64,000 bases of DNA from a bacterium (lineage in GTDB: Bacteria; Patescibacteria; Paceibacteria; Moranbacterales; UBA1568), in the NCBI GenBank assembly GCA_021821305.1, contig JAKACP010000001.1, positions 496,001-560,000 of the forward strand, written 5' to 3'. Both the position numbers and the translations under genes were made by a program. Shown here piece after piece: positions 44,181 to 53,215 of the stretch. The notes below the pieces were generated by a model. That model saw only the letters and a list, made by a program, of their open reading frames with translations, did no database searches and had not been told where the DNA came from. Positions within the stretch are counted from its first letter, which is position 1. Every line of letters starts with the position of its first letter.

Positions 44181-45285
44181 ATGGAAGATCTGCGCGAGAA
44201 AATAGAAGCTCTTCGACAAAAACTCCTGCGTCTGCAGGACTATCTTTGACTGGGATACCAAGGAGCGGGAGCACGCGCGTCTCAAGGCCGAGAGCGAGCG
44301 CCCGGACCTGTGGGACGACCGGAACCGTGCCGCCAAGACGCTCCGCGATCTGGAGATGCTCGAGCGGGAACGCTCGTCGTTCGACCGGATCCGATCCGAG
44401 CTCGACGACGCGGCGGAACTCTCCGCCATGTCGGATATCGGCGAGGGCGACGCGGAGGAGCTCTCCCGTACGGTCGCCTCGCTCGAGGCGGAGATCGGGA
44501 GCTGGGAATTCCGCGCCCTGCTCTCGGGGCCGCATGATCGGGGGGATGCGATCCTCTCCATCCATGCGGGTGCCGGAGGCGTGGATGCGCAGGATTTCAC
44601 CGAAATGCTCCTCCGGATGTACCTCCGGTATGCCGAGAATTCCGGATTCCGCGCAAGCATCATCGACGAGTCGCGGGGGACGGAGGCCGGCATCAAGAGC
44701 GTGACGCTCGAGATATCGGGCGAGTACGCGTACGGGTACCTGCGGATGGAAGCGGGCGTACATCGCCTCGTCAGGCTCTCGCCCTTCAACGCGAACCAGC
44801 TTCGGCAGACATCCTTCGCCTTAGTCGAGGTCAGTCCCGTCATCGAGGACGCGGAAGAAGTCCCGATCAGGACGGAGGACCTCCGCATCGACACGTATCG
44901 CGCGTCGGGAGCGGGCGGCCAGCACGTCAACAAGACCGACAGCGCCGTGCGCATCACGCACATCCCGACCAATGTCGTCGTGAGCTCCCAGAGCGAGCGC
45001 TCCCAGCTGCAGAACCGCGAGAACGCGATGAAGGTGCTCAAGGCCAAGCTCTACCAGAAACTCGTGGAAGAACAGGAAGCGAAGAAGCAGGAATTGAAAG
45101 GCGAACACAAGAGCGCCGAAGGAGGGAATCAGATCCGATCGTACGTCCTCCACCCCTATACCCTCGTCAAGGATCATCGGACCAAGACGGAGACGAGCAA
45201 CGCGCTCAAGGTGCTCGACGGCGACATACAACCGTTCATCGAAAGCGCGCTTCGTCATTTCGCCGACACATCGAAAAACACATAA
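44181..45285 (+). CDS. prfB: Peptide chain release factor 2, programmed +1 frameshift
   Basis: RF2 recognises UAA and UGA. The first 22 codons end in TAT CTT TGA C (TGA at 44247-44249), the classic self-regulating shift site; a CAGGAC in place of the usual AGGGGG precedes it. Skipping T44247 gives a 367-aa protein with the codon-reading SPF motif (RLSPFNANQLRQTSFA) and the catalytic GGQ (GAGGQHVNKTDSAVR, near residue 244). Without the shift a 22-aa peptide results. A start at 44356 would cut off the N-terminal domain. Followed by ftsE-ftsX as in many bacteria. Confidence 0.96.
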
Positions 45286-45296
45286 CGGACAAAACC

Positions 45297-46103
45297 ATGG
45301 ACATCGCACGCACGCCGCAACCTCAAGAATCGACGCTTCCGGACGAGACGGCGGCCGTTCTTCCGGACCCGAACGAAAACGGATCGGTTCCGATCGTCGC
45401 GTTCGATCGGGTCACCAAGGTTTTCCCCGGCGGATTTTCCGCGCTCGAGGAGACCTCGATCCGGATCTATCCGGGGGAGTTCGTCTCGCTCGTCGGCGCG
45501 AGCGGCGCGGGCAAGTCGACCATGCTCAAGCTCATCTATGCGGAAGAGGAGCCGACATCCGGGACGGTATATTTCAACGGGCGCGACGTGAGCAAGATAG
45601 ACCGCAAGCACCTCCCGTATTACCGTCGCAACATCGGCACCGTGTTCCAGGACTTCAAGCTTCTCCCGCAGAAAACCGCCTTCGAGAACGTCGCCTACGC
45701 GCTCGAAGTGTACGGGAAGCCGACCGAGGATATCCTCCAGGAAGTGCCGGAGATCCTCGATATCGTCGGCCTCGCCGGCAAGGCGGACAAGCTCCCGAGA
45801 CAGCTCTCCGGAGGGGAGCAACAGCGCGTGGCGATCGCCCGGGCGCTCATCCTCCAGCCCAAGGTGATCATCGCCGACGAGCCGTCGGGCAACCTCGACC
45901 CGGATTCGGCCGAAGATATCATCGACCTCCTCATGGAGATCAACAAGCTCGGAACGACCGTCATCCTCGCGACGCACAACAAGTCGTTCGTCGACAAGAT
46001 CGGCAAACGGGTGGTCGTCCTCGACAACGGCTCGATCGTCGGCGACGAGCATGAGGGGAAATACGTCCTGCCGGCCAAACAACGAACATCCAAACACCTA
46101 TGA
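45297..46103 (+). CDS. ftsE: Cell division ATP-binding protein FtsE
   Basis: 268 aa. An N-terminal tail of about 30 residues, then an ABC ATPase: Walker A GASGAGKST near residue 68, Q-loop GTVFQDFKLLP, signature LSGGEQQR and Walker B VIIADEPSGNLD. With FtsX it drives envelope remodelling at the septum. Its 3' end overlaps ftsX by 4 bases. Confidence 0.95.
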   Translation: MDIARTPQPQESTLPDETAAVLPDPNENGSVPIVAFDRVTKVFPGGFSALEETSIRIYPGEFVSLVGASGAGKSTMLKLIYAEEEPTSGTVYFNGRDVSKIDRKHLPYYRRNIGTVFQDFKLLPQKTAFENVAYALEVYGKPTEDILQEVPEILDIVGLAGKADKLPRQLSGGEQQRVAIARALILQPKVIIADEPSGNLDPDSAEDIIDLLMEINKLGTTVILATHNKSFVDKIGKRVVVLDNGSIVGDEHEGKYVLPAKQRTSKHL

Positions 46104-47017
46104 AAATGATCAAGCTCTGGCGCACCTTCAAGGAAGGCGCCGCGAATTATCGCCGCAACGGCTGGCTCACCTTCGCGACGGTGAGCGTGCTCACGATGTC
46201 GCTCTTCATGATGAGTCTGGCCGCCCTCATCGGATTCGCGGGACACCTCGGTCTCCGGAGTCTCGAGGAAAAGATCAGCATCAGCGTCTCGTTCAAGCCC
46301 GAAGCCGGCGAGGCCCGCATCCTCGGCATCAAATCCCAACTCGAGAACTACAAGGAGATCGCTTCGGTCCGCTATATCTCGCGCGATCAGGCGCTCGACG
46401 ATTTCCTGCGCGACGGCAACCCTGTCTTCACCGACGCGGTAAAGGAGATCGGCGAGAACCCGCTCTTCGCGTCGCTCGTCATCAAGGCGACCGACCCGCA
46501 GTATTATGACATGATCGCGGCCCAGATCCAGCAGTCCGATTATCGCAACGATATTTCCGAGGTGAACTACGAACGGAACAAGAAGCGGATAGAGGGGCTC
46601 ACCTCGCTCACCGAGCGGACGCGCAACATCGGGTTCATATTCGGCGCGGTATTCACGTTGGTCGCCATCATGATCACCTTCAACACCATCCGTCTCACGA
46701 TCTATTCGCATCGCCAGGAATTCGAGGTGATGCGGCTCGTCGGCGCCTCGAATCTCTATATCAAGGCCCCGTTCTTCTTCGAGGGAGTTTTCTATGGTCT
46801 TTCGGCGGCCTTCGTGAGTTTGATCCTGCTCACCGTGGCGGCATATGCCCTGTCGAACAACATCGGTGGCCCGTTCGCGGAGATAACCGGCGGAAGGACG
46901 TTCTTCAACGTCTATGTGTCGTTCCTCTGGGCGCTCGTACCGAGCATGCTCATCGTGAGCGTGCTCCTCGGCATCGTCTCGAGCTCGATCGCCATCCGCC
47001 GATACCTGAGGGTATAG
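46100..47017 (+). CDS. ftsX: Cell division membrane protein FtsX
   Basis: 305 aa with four membrane helices: one near residue 25-47, an extracellular loop up to about 175, then three C-terminal helices with the RQEFEVMRLVGASNLYIKAP block typical of FtsX. Permease-like partner of FtsE that activates peptidoglycan hydrolases. Confidence 0.95.
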   Translation: MKMIKLWRTFKEGAANYRRNGWLTFATVSVLTMSLFMMSLAALIGFAGHLGLRSLEEKISISVSFKPEAGEARILGIKSQLENYKEIASVRYISRDQALDDFLRDGNPVFTDAVKEIGENPLFASLVIKATDPQYYDMIAAQIQQSDYRNDISEVNYERNKKRIEGLTSLTERTRNIGFIFGAVFTLVAIMITFNTIRLTIYSHRQEFEVMRLVGASNLYIKAPFFFEGVFYGLSAAFVSLILLTVAAYALSNNIGGPFAEITGGRTFFNVYVSFLWALVPSMLIVSVLLGIVSSSIAIRRYLRV

Positions 47018-47040
47018 GCTTTCCCTTTCCGGATGGCTCG

Positions 47041-47079
47041 CAAAAAACGCTCCCGTTTCGATCGGGAGCGTTTTTTCGT
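47041..47079 (+). terminator. Terminator of prfB-ftsEX
   Basis: AACGCTCCCG-TTTCGAT-CGGGAGCGTTTTTT. Confidence 0.92.
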
Positions 47080-47086
47080 ATCAGGG

Positions 47087-47158
47087 CTGGGGAGGATGGG
47101 ATCGAACCATCGCATGGAGGCTTCAAAGGCCCCTGCCTTACCACTTGGCTACTCCCCA
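47087..47158 (-). tRNA. tRNA-Gln (anticodon TTG)
   Basis: 72 bases without CCA. Acceptor TGGGGAG/CTCCCCA, D arm GCC-AAGTGGTAA-GGC, anticodon stem GGGGC/GCCTC with loop CTTTGAA, T arm GATGG-TTCGATC-CCATC. The T1-A72 pair is typical for tRNA-Gln. Confidence 0.95.
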
Positions 47159-47170
47159 AATTGACGGATG

Positions 47171-48793
47171 TCAGACGACCTTGCCGCCGAGGACCGCGAG
47201 AGCCTGCGAGACGAGCGGATTGTGCCGTTCTTCTCCCGGCGCATCGACCACGACGGCGACCTTGGTTTTCGCCGAAAGAATGGTATCAAATGCCTGCGCC
47301 AGGGTCAATTGATTGCCCGGGTCGGCAAGGCGTTCCTTGTGGAAGGGGAATTTCACGGAGACAGTGACGGTGTTGCCTTCGGTGCGGACCGGTTTGGCAT
47401 TCGTGAGCGCGAGCGTGAGGGAGGCATTGAGCTTGGTCGCCTCGCGTATGATGTCGCGCCAGCGATCCTTCACGTCATGTATGGAAAACGGTGATGCGGA
47501 GGATTTGGTCGGAGTTGTTTCGGGCTCGCCCGGGTGAGTTTCCAAAGAAAGAGCCGGTTTTTCCGGCTGTTCGGCTCGCGATACCGTCTTGGGTTTCGCT
47601 GGCGGGGTGTCGGTCGTTTCTTTCCGTGTTTCCCGCTTCGGAGCGGCCGGAGCCGGGGGAGCGGGCGGCGTATCCGTGTCGTCCGGCGCGGCGGTTTCCG
47701 CCCGTCCGGAGCTTCCCATGAATTTGACGATGGCGATCTCCACGGGCAGTTCCGGAATGGAGGAATTCTTGAGGTCGGCGTCGGCTTTCTGGAAGAGTTC
47801 GATGAGGAGGACGATCTCGTCCGGAGAGAACCGCCCGGCGAGGCCGAGCAGCGTCGAGCGCTGTTCCTTGGTGAAGGAGGCGAGGTCGGCCTCGGCCGCC
47901 TTGGTATCGATGGAGGCGAGGAGCACGACGCGCAGGTAGCGGAGGAATGCCGGAACGAACGCGGTGAAATTCTCACCCGCTTCGGAGAGGGTGCGTACGG
48001 CGGCGAGTGCCGCCGGCAGGTCGCGGCCGGCGAGGACGGTCGCGAGGCGCTCGAGTTTCTCCTGGCTCGTCGTGCCGAGTATGAGCGCGGCGTCGTCTTC
48101 GGTGATCGGGCTTTCCTGGAGCGAGGACACCTGGGTGAGGAGCGATTCGGCGTCGCGCATTCCGCCTTCCGCCGAGAGTGCGATCATGCGGAGCGCGGCG
48201 TCGTCGATGCGGATCTTCTCGATCTTGGCGATGCGCTCGAGTTTGGCGACGATCTGATCGACCGGAAACCGCGAGAGATCGAATCGCTGGCACCGCGAGA
48301 TGATCGTCTCGGGGACCTTGTGAAGCGCGGTCGTCGCGAGGACGAAGATGGCGTGCGCCGGCGGCTCCTCGAGCGTCTTCAGAAACGCGTTCCATGCCCC
48401 GGTCGAGAGCATGTGCGCCTCGTCGATGATGTAGACCTTGTAGCGGCCGGAAACGGGAGGCGTCGGGACACCCTCGAGGATGTCACGCATCTTCTCGACC
48501 TGGGTATGCGTCGCCGCGTCGAATTCTATGAGGTCGAGCGATCGGCCGTCCTGGATGAGTTTGCAGTTCTGGCATTTCCCGCAGGGCTCGGCGCCCTTGC
48601 GATCCGTGCAGTTGACGGCTTTGGCGAGGAGGCGGGCCAGGGTCGTCTTGCCGGTGCCGCGCGGCCCGGTGAAGAGATAGGCGTGGCCGATCTTATCGTG
48701 CTCGATGGAGTTCTCGATCGCACGGACGATGTGCTCCTGTCCGACGACTTCGGAAAACGTTTTCGGTCGATAGGTCCGGTAGAATGCGGGCAT
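47171..48793 (-). CDS. dnaX: DNA polymerase III subunit gamma/tau
   Basis: 540 aa. AAA+ clamp-loader core with Walker A GPRGTGKTTLA, the four-Cys zinc module (CTDRKGAEPCGKCQNC), DEAH-type Walker B VYIIDEAHMLS and sensor SRCQRFDLSRF. Domain III ends near residue 365, followed by a Pro/Thr-rich linker and a tau-like C-terminal domain. No obvious A-rich slippery site for a gamma form was seen. No Shine-Dalgarno sequence. Confidence 0.95.
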   Translation of the reverse strand: MPAFYRTYRPKTFSEVVGQEHIVRAIENSIEHDKIGHAYLFTGPRGTGKTTLARLLAKAVNCTDRKGAEPCGKCQNCKLIQDGRSLDLIEFDAATHTQVEKMRDILEGVPTPPVSGRYKVYIIDEAHMLSTGAWNAFLKTLEEPPAHAIFVLATTALHKVPETIISRCQRFDLSRFPVDQIVAKLERIAKIEKIRIDDAALRMIALSAEGGMRDAESLLTQVSSLQESPITEDDAALILGTTSQEKLERLATVLAGRDLPAALAAVRTLSEAGENFTAFVPAFLRYLRVVLLASIDTKAAEADLASFTKEQRSTLLGLAGRFSPDEIVLLIELFQKADADLKNSSIPELPVEIAIVKFMGSSGRAETAAPDDTDTPPAPPAPAAPKRETRKETTDTPPAKPKTVSRAEQPEKPALSLETHPGEPETTPTKSSASPFSIHDVKDRWRDIIREATKLNASLTLALTNAKPVRTEGNTVTVSVKFPFHKERLADPGNQLTLAQAFDTILSAKTKVAVVVDAPGEERHNPLVSQALAVLGGKVV

Positions 48794-48904
48794 AGGATTG
48801 AGGATCGGGCGGAGGAATCAGGGAAAGGAAACGACGATAAAACAAGAAACTCCCTCCGTTTCCTTTTCAAGGATATTTGAAATTTCTTTCCTCCATTGTA
48901 CCAA

Positions 48905-48936
48905 AGAAAACGCCTCCCGACCATGGGAGGCGTTCC
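48905..48936 (-). terminator. Terminator of gtrA-like gene
   Basis: AACGCCTCCC-ATGGTC-GGGAGGCGTTTTC on the minus strand. Confidence 0.9.
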
Positions 48937-48959
48937 GTCTCTTGTCTGCGGGAAACCGA

Positions 48960-49424
48960 TCAGCGCTTGAAGACGAAGAGCTTGTAACCGATGAAGTTCC
49001 AGACGAGGGAGATGCCGGTCGCGAGCAGTTTCCCGACGTTCGCCCAGAGCTGTGGCGAGAGTCCGAATACGGGCGATATGAAGGTCGTGAAGAGCGCCAC
49101 GATGGAACTGTTGAGTCCCGCGCCGACGAGGCTGACGGCGATGAACTGGACGAACTTCGTCTCCTCTCCCTCCTTGCGGAGGTCCTGGAACGTCCAGTAT
49201 TTGTTCATGAAGTAGCTGTTCACCACCGCCACGCTGAAGGAAAAGATGTTGAGGACGAAGATGCCGGATCCGCTCGTGATGCCGGTGAGGTAGATGAGCG
49301 CATTGAAGACCGCGAAGTCGATGCCGGTATTGATACCGCCGACGAGGACGAACTTGGTGAACTGTCTCACGATGCGCTGCATGCGGGTTTCCACCCGGGG
49401 TGCGGCCGCGATGTTTCCGTTCAT
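48960..49424 (-). CDS. GtrA-family membrane protein
   Basis: 154 aa, four membrane helices with the motif FVLVGGINTGIDFAVFNALI, the central NSYFMNKYWTFQ and a C-terminal NFIGYKLFVFKR, all hallmarks of GtrA, a family involved in moving lipid-linked sugars. No glycosyltransferase gene is next to it here. Confidence 0.9.
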   Translation of the reverse strand: MNGNIAAAPRVETRMQRIVRQFTKFVLVGGINTGIDFAVFNALIYLTGITSGSGIFVLNIFSFSVAVVNSYFMNKYWTFQDLRKEGEETKFVQFIAVSLVGAGLNSSIVALFTTFISPVFGLSPQLWANVGKLLATGISLVWNFIGYKLFVFKR

Positions 49425-49499
49425 GTCGTTTGATGCCTTTAAAAATGATGGTAGACAGGCTTTCAGAAAGCTCCCGCGGAAGCGGGAGTGGTGTTCCGA

Positions 49500-50309
49500 T
49501 CAGGCGGCGACTTCCTTTTTCTTCTCTTCCGGCTCCTCGGTTTCCTTTTCGAGATCCTCCATATCGCGGATCCAATCGTCGAGAAGGTTGCCTGAAGCGT
49601 CTTTCCGCGGTGGCTCCTCCTTGCCGATCGCGATGTCGGCGAGCGGCGAGCGTGAGGGTTCCTCGCCCTTGAGCGATTCCTTCCAGCTTTCCATCTTGGC
49701 GGTATTGGCGGTGACGGCGTTCTTCGCGATCGCGAGGGCTTCCTCCGGGACGAGCGCCCCCTTTTGGAGCACGTTCTCGATCACGGCGAAGGTCGCGTCG
49801 AGGTCACGCGGGAGCAGGATGGCCACCTCGTCACCGGGGGCGAGCTTGAAATAGGTCACCGAGGCGAGCAGGATGCGGTAGACCTGATTGTCCGCGACGA
49901 TCTGGTAGTTGCCGCGCTCGTCCTGCGTGACGATACCGATGGCATGCCGCCGCTCGGCCGGCCCGATCTGCTTGTAGATGAACGATCCGTCCGGGGTGAT
50001 GGTGAGCTTGAGCATGTCGCCTTCGACGAGCTTGGATTTCGAGGCGTAGTTGGCGGGGACGGGGTATTGCTTGCCGTCCGTGCCCGTCATGAATTGGCCG
50101 TCAAACGTCCCTTGGACGACGGTTCCTTCCTCATCGCCGGCTTCGGCTTTTTTCGGCCGACCGGATTTCTTCTTCCCTTCGATCTGGAGCAGCATCGACT
50201 TCGCTCCCTGTATCGTCCTCTCCGCGTTCATGATCATGTCGCGGAGCGCTTGGATTTTCATGGCCTGATCTCCCGAAGTCGAGAGCTCGTCGTTTTCCCC
50301 TGTAGACAT
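49500..50309 (-). CDS. Unknown conserved-looking soluble protein
   Basis: 269 aa. N-terminal helix (KIQALRDMIMNAERTIQGAK), a basic linker KKKSGRPKKAE resembling an AT-hook, a central beta-rich region (about 65-180, GTFDGQFMTGTDGKQYPVPA) and an acidic C-terminal tail (DLEKETEEPEEKKKEVAA). No catalytic motif. I do not know the family. Nucleic-acid binding is suggested by the GRPKK motif only. Confidence 0.65.
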   Translation of the reverse strand: MSTGENDELSTSGDQAMKIQALRDMIMNAERTIQGAKSMLLQIEGKKKSGRPKKAEAGDEEGTVVQGTFDGQFMTGTDGKQYPVPANYASKSKLVEGDMLKLTITPDGSFIYKQIGPAERRHAIGIVTQDERGNYQIVADNQVYRILLASVTYFKLAPGDEVAILLPRDLDATFAVIENVLQKGALVPEEALAIAKNAVTANTAKMESWKESLKGEEPSRSPLADIAIGKEEPPRKDASGNLLDDWIRDMEDLEKETEEPEEKKKEVAA

Positions 50310-50393
50310 ATTTGTGTCGGTCCCGCGCGCGTCCTTTCGTGTGTATGGTCGCGAACGGCCCCCCGCTTTTTTTCTTTTTATTTCCTTGTTCCC

Positions 50394-50421
50394 ATTATAG
50401 TATTTTTTGCCAAAGAAGCAA
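50394..50421 (-). promoter_or_regulatory. Promoter of the 50309 gene
   Basis: Minus strand TTGCTT (50421-50416), 16-bp spacer, TATAAT (50399-50394). The leader would be about 80 bases. Confidence 0.5.
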
Positions 50422-50526
50422 ATGTCAAATGGACATCGGGCGTGCCACGGCGGAAGAGCGACACCGGAAATATCGCCCCGGTTTCGTCCGTGACGGACTC
50501 CGGAGCGCCCGGATCGGGTCGGACAC

Positions 50527-50556
50527 TTGACAAAATATGAGAATGTGCGATAGTAT
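50527..50556 (+). promoter_or_regulatory. Promoter of the 50584 gene
   Basis: TTGACA (50527-50532), 18-bp spacer, TAGTAT (50551-50556). Confidence 0.65.
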
Positions 50557-50583
50557 TATTTCGATACATTAACGGTGACCACC

Positions 50584-51654
50584 ATGAAATCCACGGACGA
50601 AACCATCATCGGAGACGCCGGAAAGTCGGCGGGGGAGTCGTTTTCATTCTTCGCCGCGCTGTCGTCCTTTTCGGACCTCTTCTCGCCTCGTACGAAAGAT
50701 ATCGTCTGGGCCCGGTTCGCCCTTTCCGGAAACGATGCCAAGACGCTCGAAGAGATCGGCAAGTCATACGGGATCACCCGGGAGCGGGTCCGGCAGATAC
50801 TCGCCGGAGCTTTTTCCGCCGTGAAACAGAAACGTGAGGATCCGCGCTTCCGCGAGATCGCCCTGCGCATCGAGAGCGCGCTTCGGGAGAAGAGCGGCAT
50901 ACTTTCCGTCGCGGAACTCTTCTCGATGCTCGCGGGGGATTCGAAGAAAGAGCATGGCGCATTGGCGTTCTTCCTCGAGTGCCTGAAATCGGTGAAGGAA
51001 GAGAAGGAGACGGCGCGTCGCGGCCGGGTATTCGTCGCGGCCGGGTTTCCCTTCGAGGAATGGGACGCCGTCCATGCGATCGCCCAGAAGGCGCTCGTCG
51101 GTGCCGACCACGCCCTCGATGAGGACGCGTTCTTCGCCCGCGCGAAGAAAGCGGGTCTCACGGCCAGCCGCAAGGTCTTCTTCGACTATCTCGCCGTTTC
51201 GTCGACCATACGAAAAAACGCCTTCGGACGCTGGGGGTCGGCGGATTCGAGCGAGATCAAGCCGCGCGGCACGCGTGAGAAGGCGTATCTCATACTCAAG
51301 ATGAACGGCGCGCCGCTTCACTTCAAGGAGATCGCCAGGCGTATCGACGAGAGCGGGCTCCAGAAGAGCGGTCGGGCGACGCATCCGCAGACCGTACACA
51401 ACGAACTCATCAAGGACAAGAAATTCGTGCTCATCGGGCGGGGGCTCTATGCGCTCTCGGAGTGGGGGTACAAGCGCGGAACGGTCCGCGAGGTCCTGCA
51501 GGAGATCCTGAAGGCGAACGCCTCGCCCATGCGGCGCGACGATATCCTCGCGGAAGTGTTCCGCATACGGCAGGTGAAACGGTCGACCGTTATCATCAAC
51601 CTCAACGCCTTTTTTGAAAAAGTCGGCAAAGACGAGTATACTATGAAGCATTGA
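50584..51654 (+). CDS. Sigma-70 region-4-like and HARE-type HTH regulator
   Basis: 356 aa. Residues about 25-85 resemble sigma-70 region 4: FSPRTKDIVWARFAL, then the helix-turn-helix TLEEIGKSYGITRERVRQIL. No region 2 is present, so it is not a complete sigma factor. The C-terminal third contains a winged-helix module of the HARE-HTH type (REKAYLILKMNGAPLHFKEI ... THPQTVHNELIKDKKFVLIG), as in RpoE/delta-like subunits. Probably an RNA-polymerase-associated regulator; inference. Confidence 0.75.
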   Translation: MKSTDETIIGDAGKSAGESFSFFAALSSFSDLFSPRTKDIVWARFALSGNDAKTLEEIGKSYGITRERVRQILAGAFSAVKQKREDPRFREIALRIESALREKSGILSVAELFSMLAGDSKKEHGALAFFLECLKSVKEEKETARRGRVFVAAGFPFEEWDAVHAIAQKALVGADHALDEDAFFARAKKAGLTASRKVFFDYLAVSSTIRKNAFGRWGSADSSEIKPRGTREKAYLILKMNGAPLHFKEIARRIDESGLQKSGRATHPQTVHNELIKDKKFVLIGRGLYALSEWGYKRGTVREVLQEILKANASPMRRDDILAEVFRIRQVKRSTVIINLNAFFEKVGKDEYTMKH

Positions 51655-51668
51655 TGCTTCGACGCATC

Positions 51669-51855
51669 AGAGCCTGTTCAAAATCTCATGTCGGATAAAA
51701 ATTTCAGAATTTCGAGCGAAAATCATGCATCGTGAGAAGGCCTATCGAGATAAGCCGACGAGCGATAAATGATTTGCAGCCGAAATTCTGGGATTTTGAC
51801 CGACAAGCACAGGATTTTCTCTTATTTCAAGGCGGTGAGATATTGAACAGGCTCT
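51669..51855. repeat. MITE-like inverted-repeat element, copy 2
   Basis: 187 bp bounded by inverted ends AGAGCCTGTTCAAAATCTCA and, at the right, the near-complement ending GAACAGGCTCT. Its reverse complement resembles the 725-887 element across the interior. It has no ORF. It lies between the regulator gene and the TraD-linked operon, right behind a stop codon. Confidence 0.75.
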
Positions 51856-51919
51856 TAGATAGAAAAAGAAACAGGGGACGGGGATGCGCGCAACGACGCG
51901 GCCCGGCTCCTCGACACCC

Positions 51920-53215
51920 ATGAATATCATTCTCGCATCGCTCGGGGATTTCTTACACGGCATCGGCGCGGCGTTCTCGCTCTTCGGGAGCGTGTGGTAC
52001 TTCGTCCTGCCACCCTTGCTCTACCCGATCTTCAAGATACTCTGGATGGATCACATCCAGGGCCGATACGCCGCGTCTTTCCAATTCGTCCTGCTTGAGA
52101 TCATTCCTCCGAAGGAGATAGAGAAGAGCCCGCAGCTCATGGAATCCATCTATTCCGGGCTCGCCGGCGTCCTGAAGGGCTACAATGTGGTCGAGGAATT
52201 CATCCTGGGACATTTCCCGGCCTCGTTCAGTCTCGAGATGGTGAGCCGCGGCGGAGCGGTCCATTTTTACATACGCACCCAGAAGGGGTTCCGCAACCTC
52301 GTGGAGGCGCATTTCTACGCGCAGTATCCCGACATGGAGATAAGCGAGGTGCCGGACTACGTGGACGACGTGCCGCGGACCCTGCCGAACAGCGACTGGG
52401 ATCTCTGGGGGACGGATTTCGATCTGGTCAAACCCGACCTCTATCCGATCAAGACCTATCGGTTCTTCGAGGAGGATGTCACCGGCAAGATGATAGATCC
52501 CATCGCGGGGCTCATCGAGGCGCTCGGGCGCCTCGGCCCGGATCAGAACATGTGGTTCCAGATGATCATCGCTCCCGAGAAGGATGCCTGGTACAAGAAG
52601 GGACAGGGGATGGTCGACGATTTCCTCGGCAAGGAGAAGAAGGAATCGACGAACTTCCTGGCGAAGGTGTGGGCCGATATCGCGGACATACTCGCCAATA
52701 TCATACCGGGCATGTTCGGCGCGGCCGCCTTTTCGGCCGGCGAGGTCAAGGAGCAGAAGCAGGAACAACCCCTCGAGTTCCGCCTGTCGCCGGGACAGAA
52801 GGACGTATTGAAGGCGCTCGAATCGAACCTCGGCAAGCAGATGTTCCGGACCAAGATGCGCCTCCTCTATGTCGGGCGCCGGACCGGGTTCGACAAGACG
52901 AACATCTCCATGTTCATGGGAGCGCTCAAACAGTTCAACGATCAGAACCTCAACGGTTTCAAACCCAACGACAACTCGAAGACCTACGCGAACTATATCT
53001 TCGTGAACGAGCGCCTGCGGTTCCGCCAGCGTCGGATTTTCCGGCGATACCTGAACCGCGATCCTTCGCCGGGCGACAAGATGTTCGAACTCTCCACCGA
53101 GGAGCTCGCCACCTTGTTCCACATGCCGGACATGTCCGTGATGGCGCCGGCGTTCACCCGTGTGGCGGCCAAGCGGGCCACGGCCCCCTCCAACCTTCCT
53201 ATCCTTGAAGAATGA
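51920..53215 (+). CDS. Membrane protein paired with TraD-like ATPase
   Basis: 431 aa. One N-terminal hydrophobic segment (about residues 11-33), then a large mixed domain (FVLLEIIPPKEIEKSPQLME onward) with no catalytic motif. An in-frame ATG 12 codons earlier is possible. The stop overlaps the ATP-ase start by 4 bases (53212), so the pair is translationally coupled. Such pairs are common in CPR genomes. Function unknown; perhaps the membrane base of a DNA or protein transfer motor. Confidence 0.75.
   Translation: MNIILASLGDFLHGIGAAFSLFGSVWYFVLPPLLYPIFKILWMDHIQGRYAASFQFVLLEIIPPKEIEKSPQLMESIYSGLAGVLKGYNVVEEFILGHFPASFSLEMVSRGGAVHFYIRTQKGFRNLVEAHFYAQYPDMEISEVPDYVDDVPRTLPNSDWDLWGTDFDLVKPDLYPIKTYRFFEEDVTGKMIDPIAGLIEALGRLGPDQNMWFQMIIAPEKDAWYKKGQGMVDDFLGKEKKESTNFLAKVWADIADILANIIPGMFGAAAFSAGEVKEQKQEQPLEFRLSPGQKDVLKALESNLGKQMFRTKMRLLYVGRRTGFDKTNISMFMGALKQFNDQNLNGFKPNDNSKTYANYIFVNERLRFRQRRIFRRYLNRDPSPGDKMFELSTEELATLFHMPDMSVMAPAFTRVAAKRATAPSNLPILEE

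Noticed and set aside
44356..45285. prfB starting at the ATG 44356 without frameshift
   Set aside because: It would lack the N-terminal RF2 domain. The upstream 22 codons plus CTTTGAC restore the full family length.
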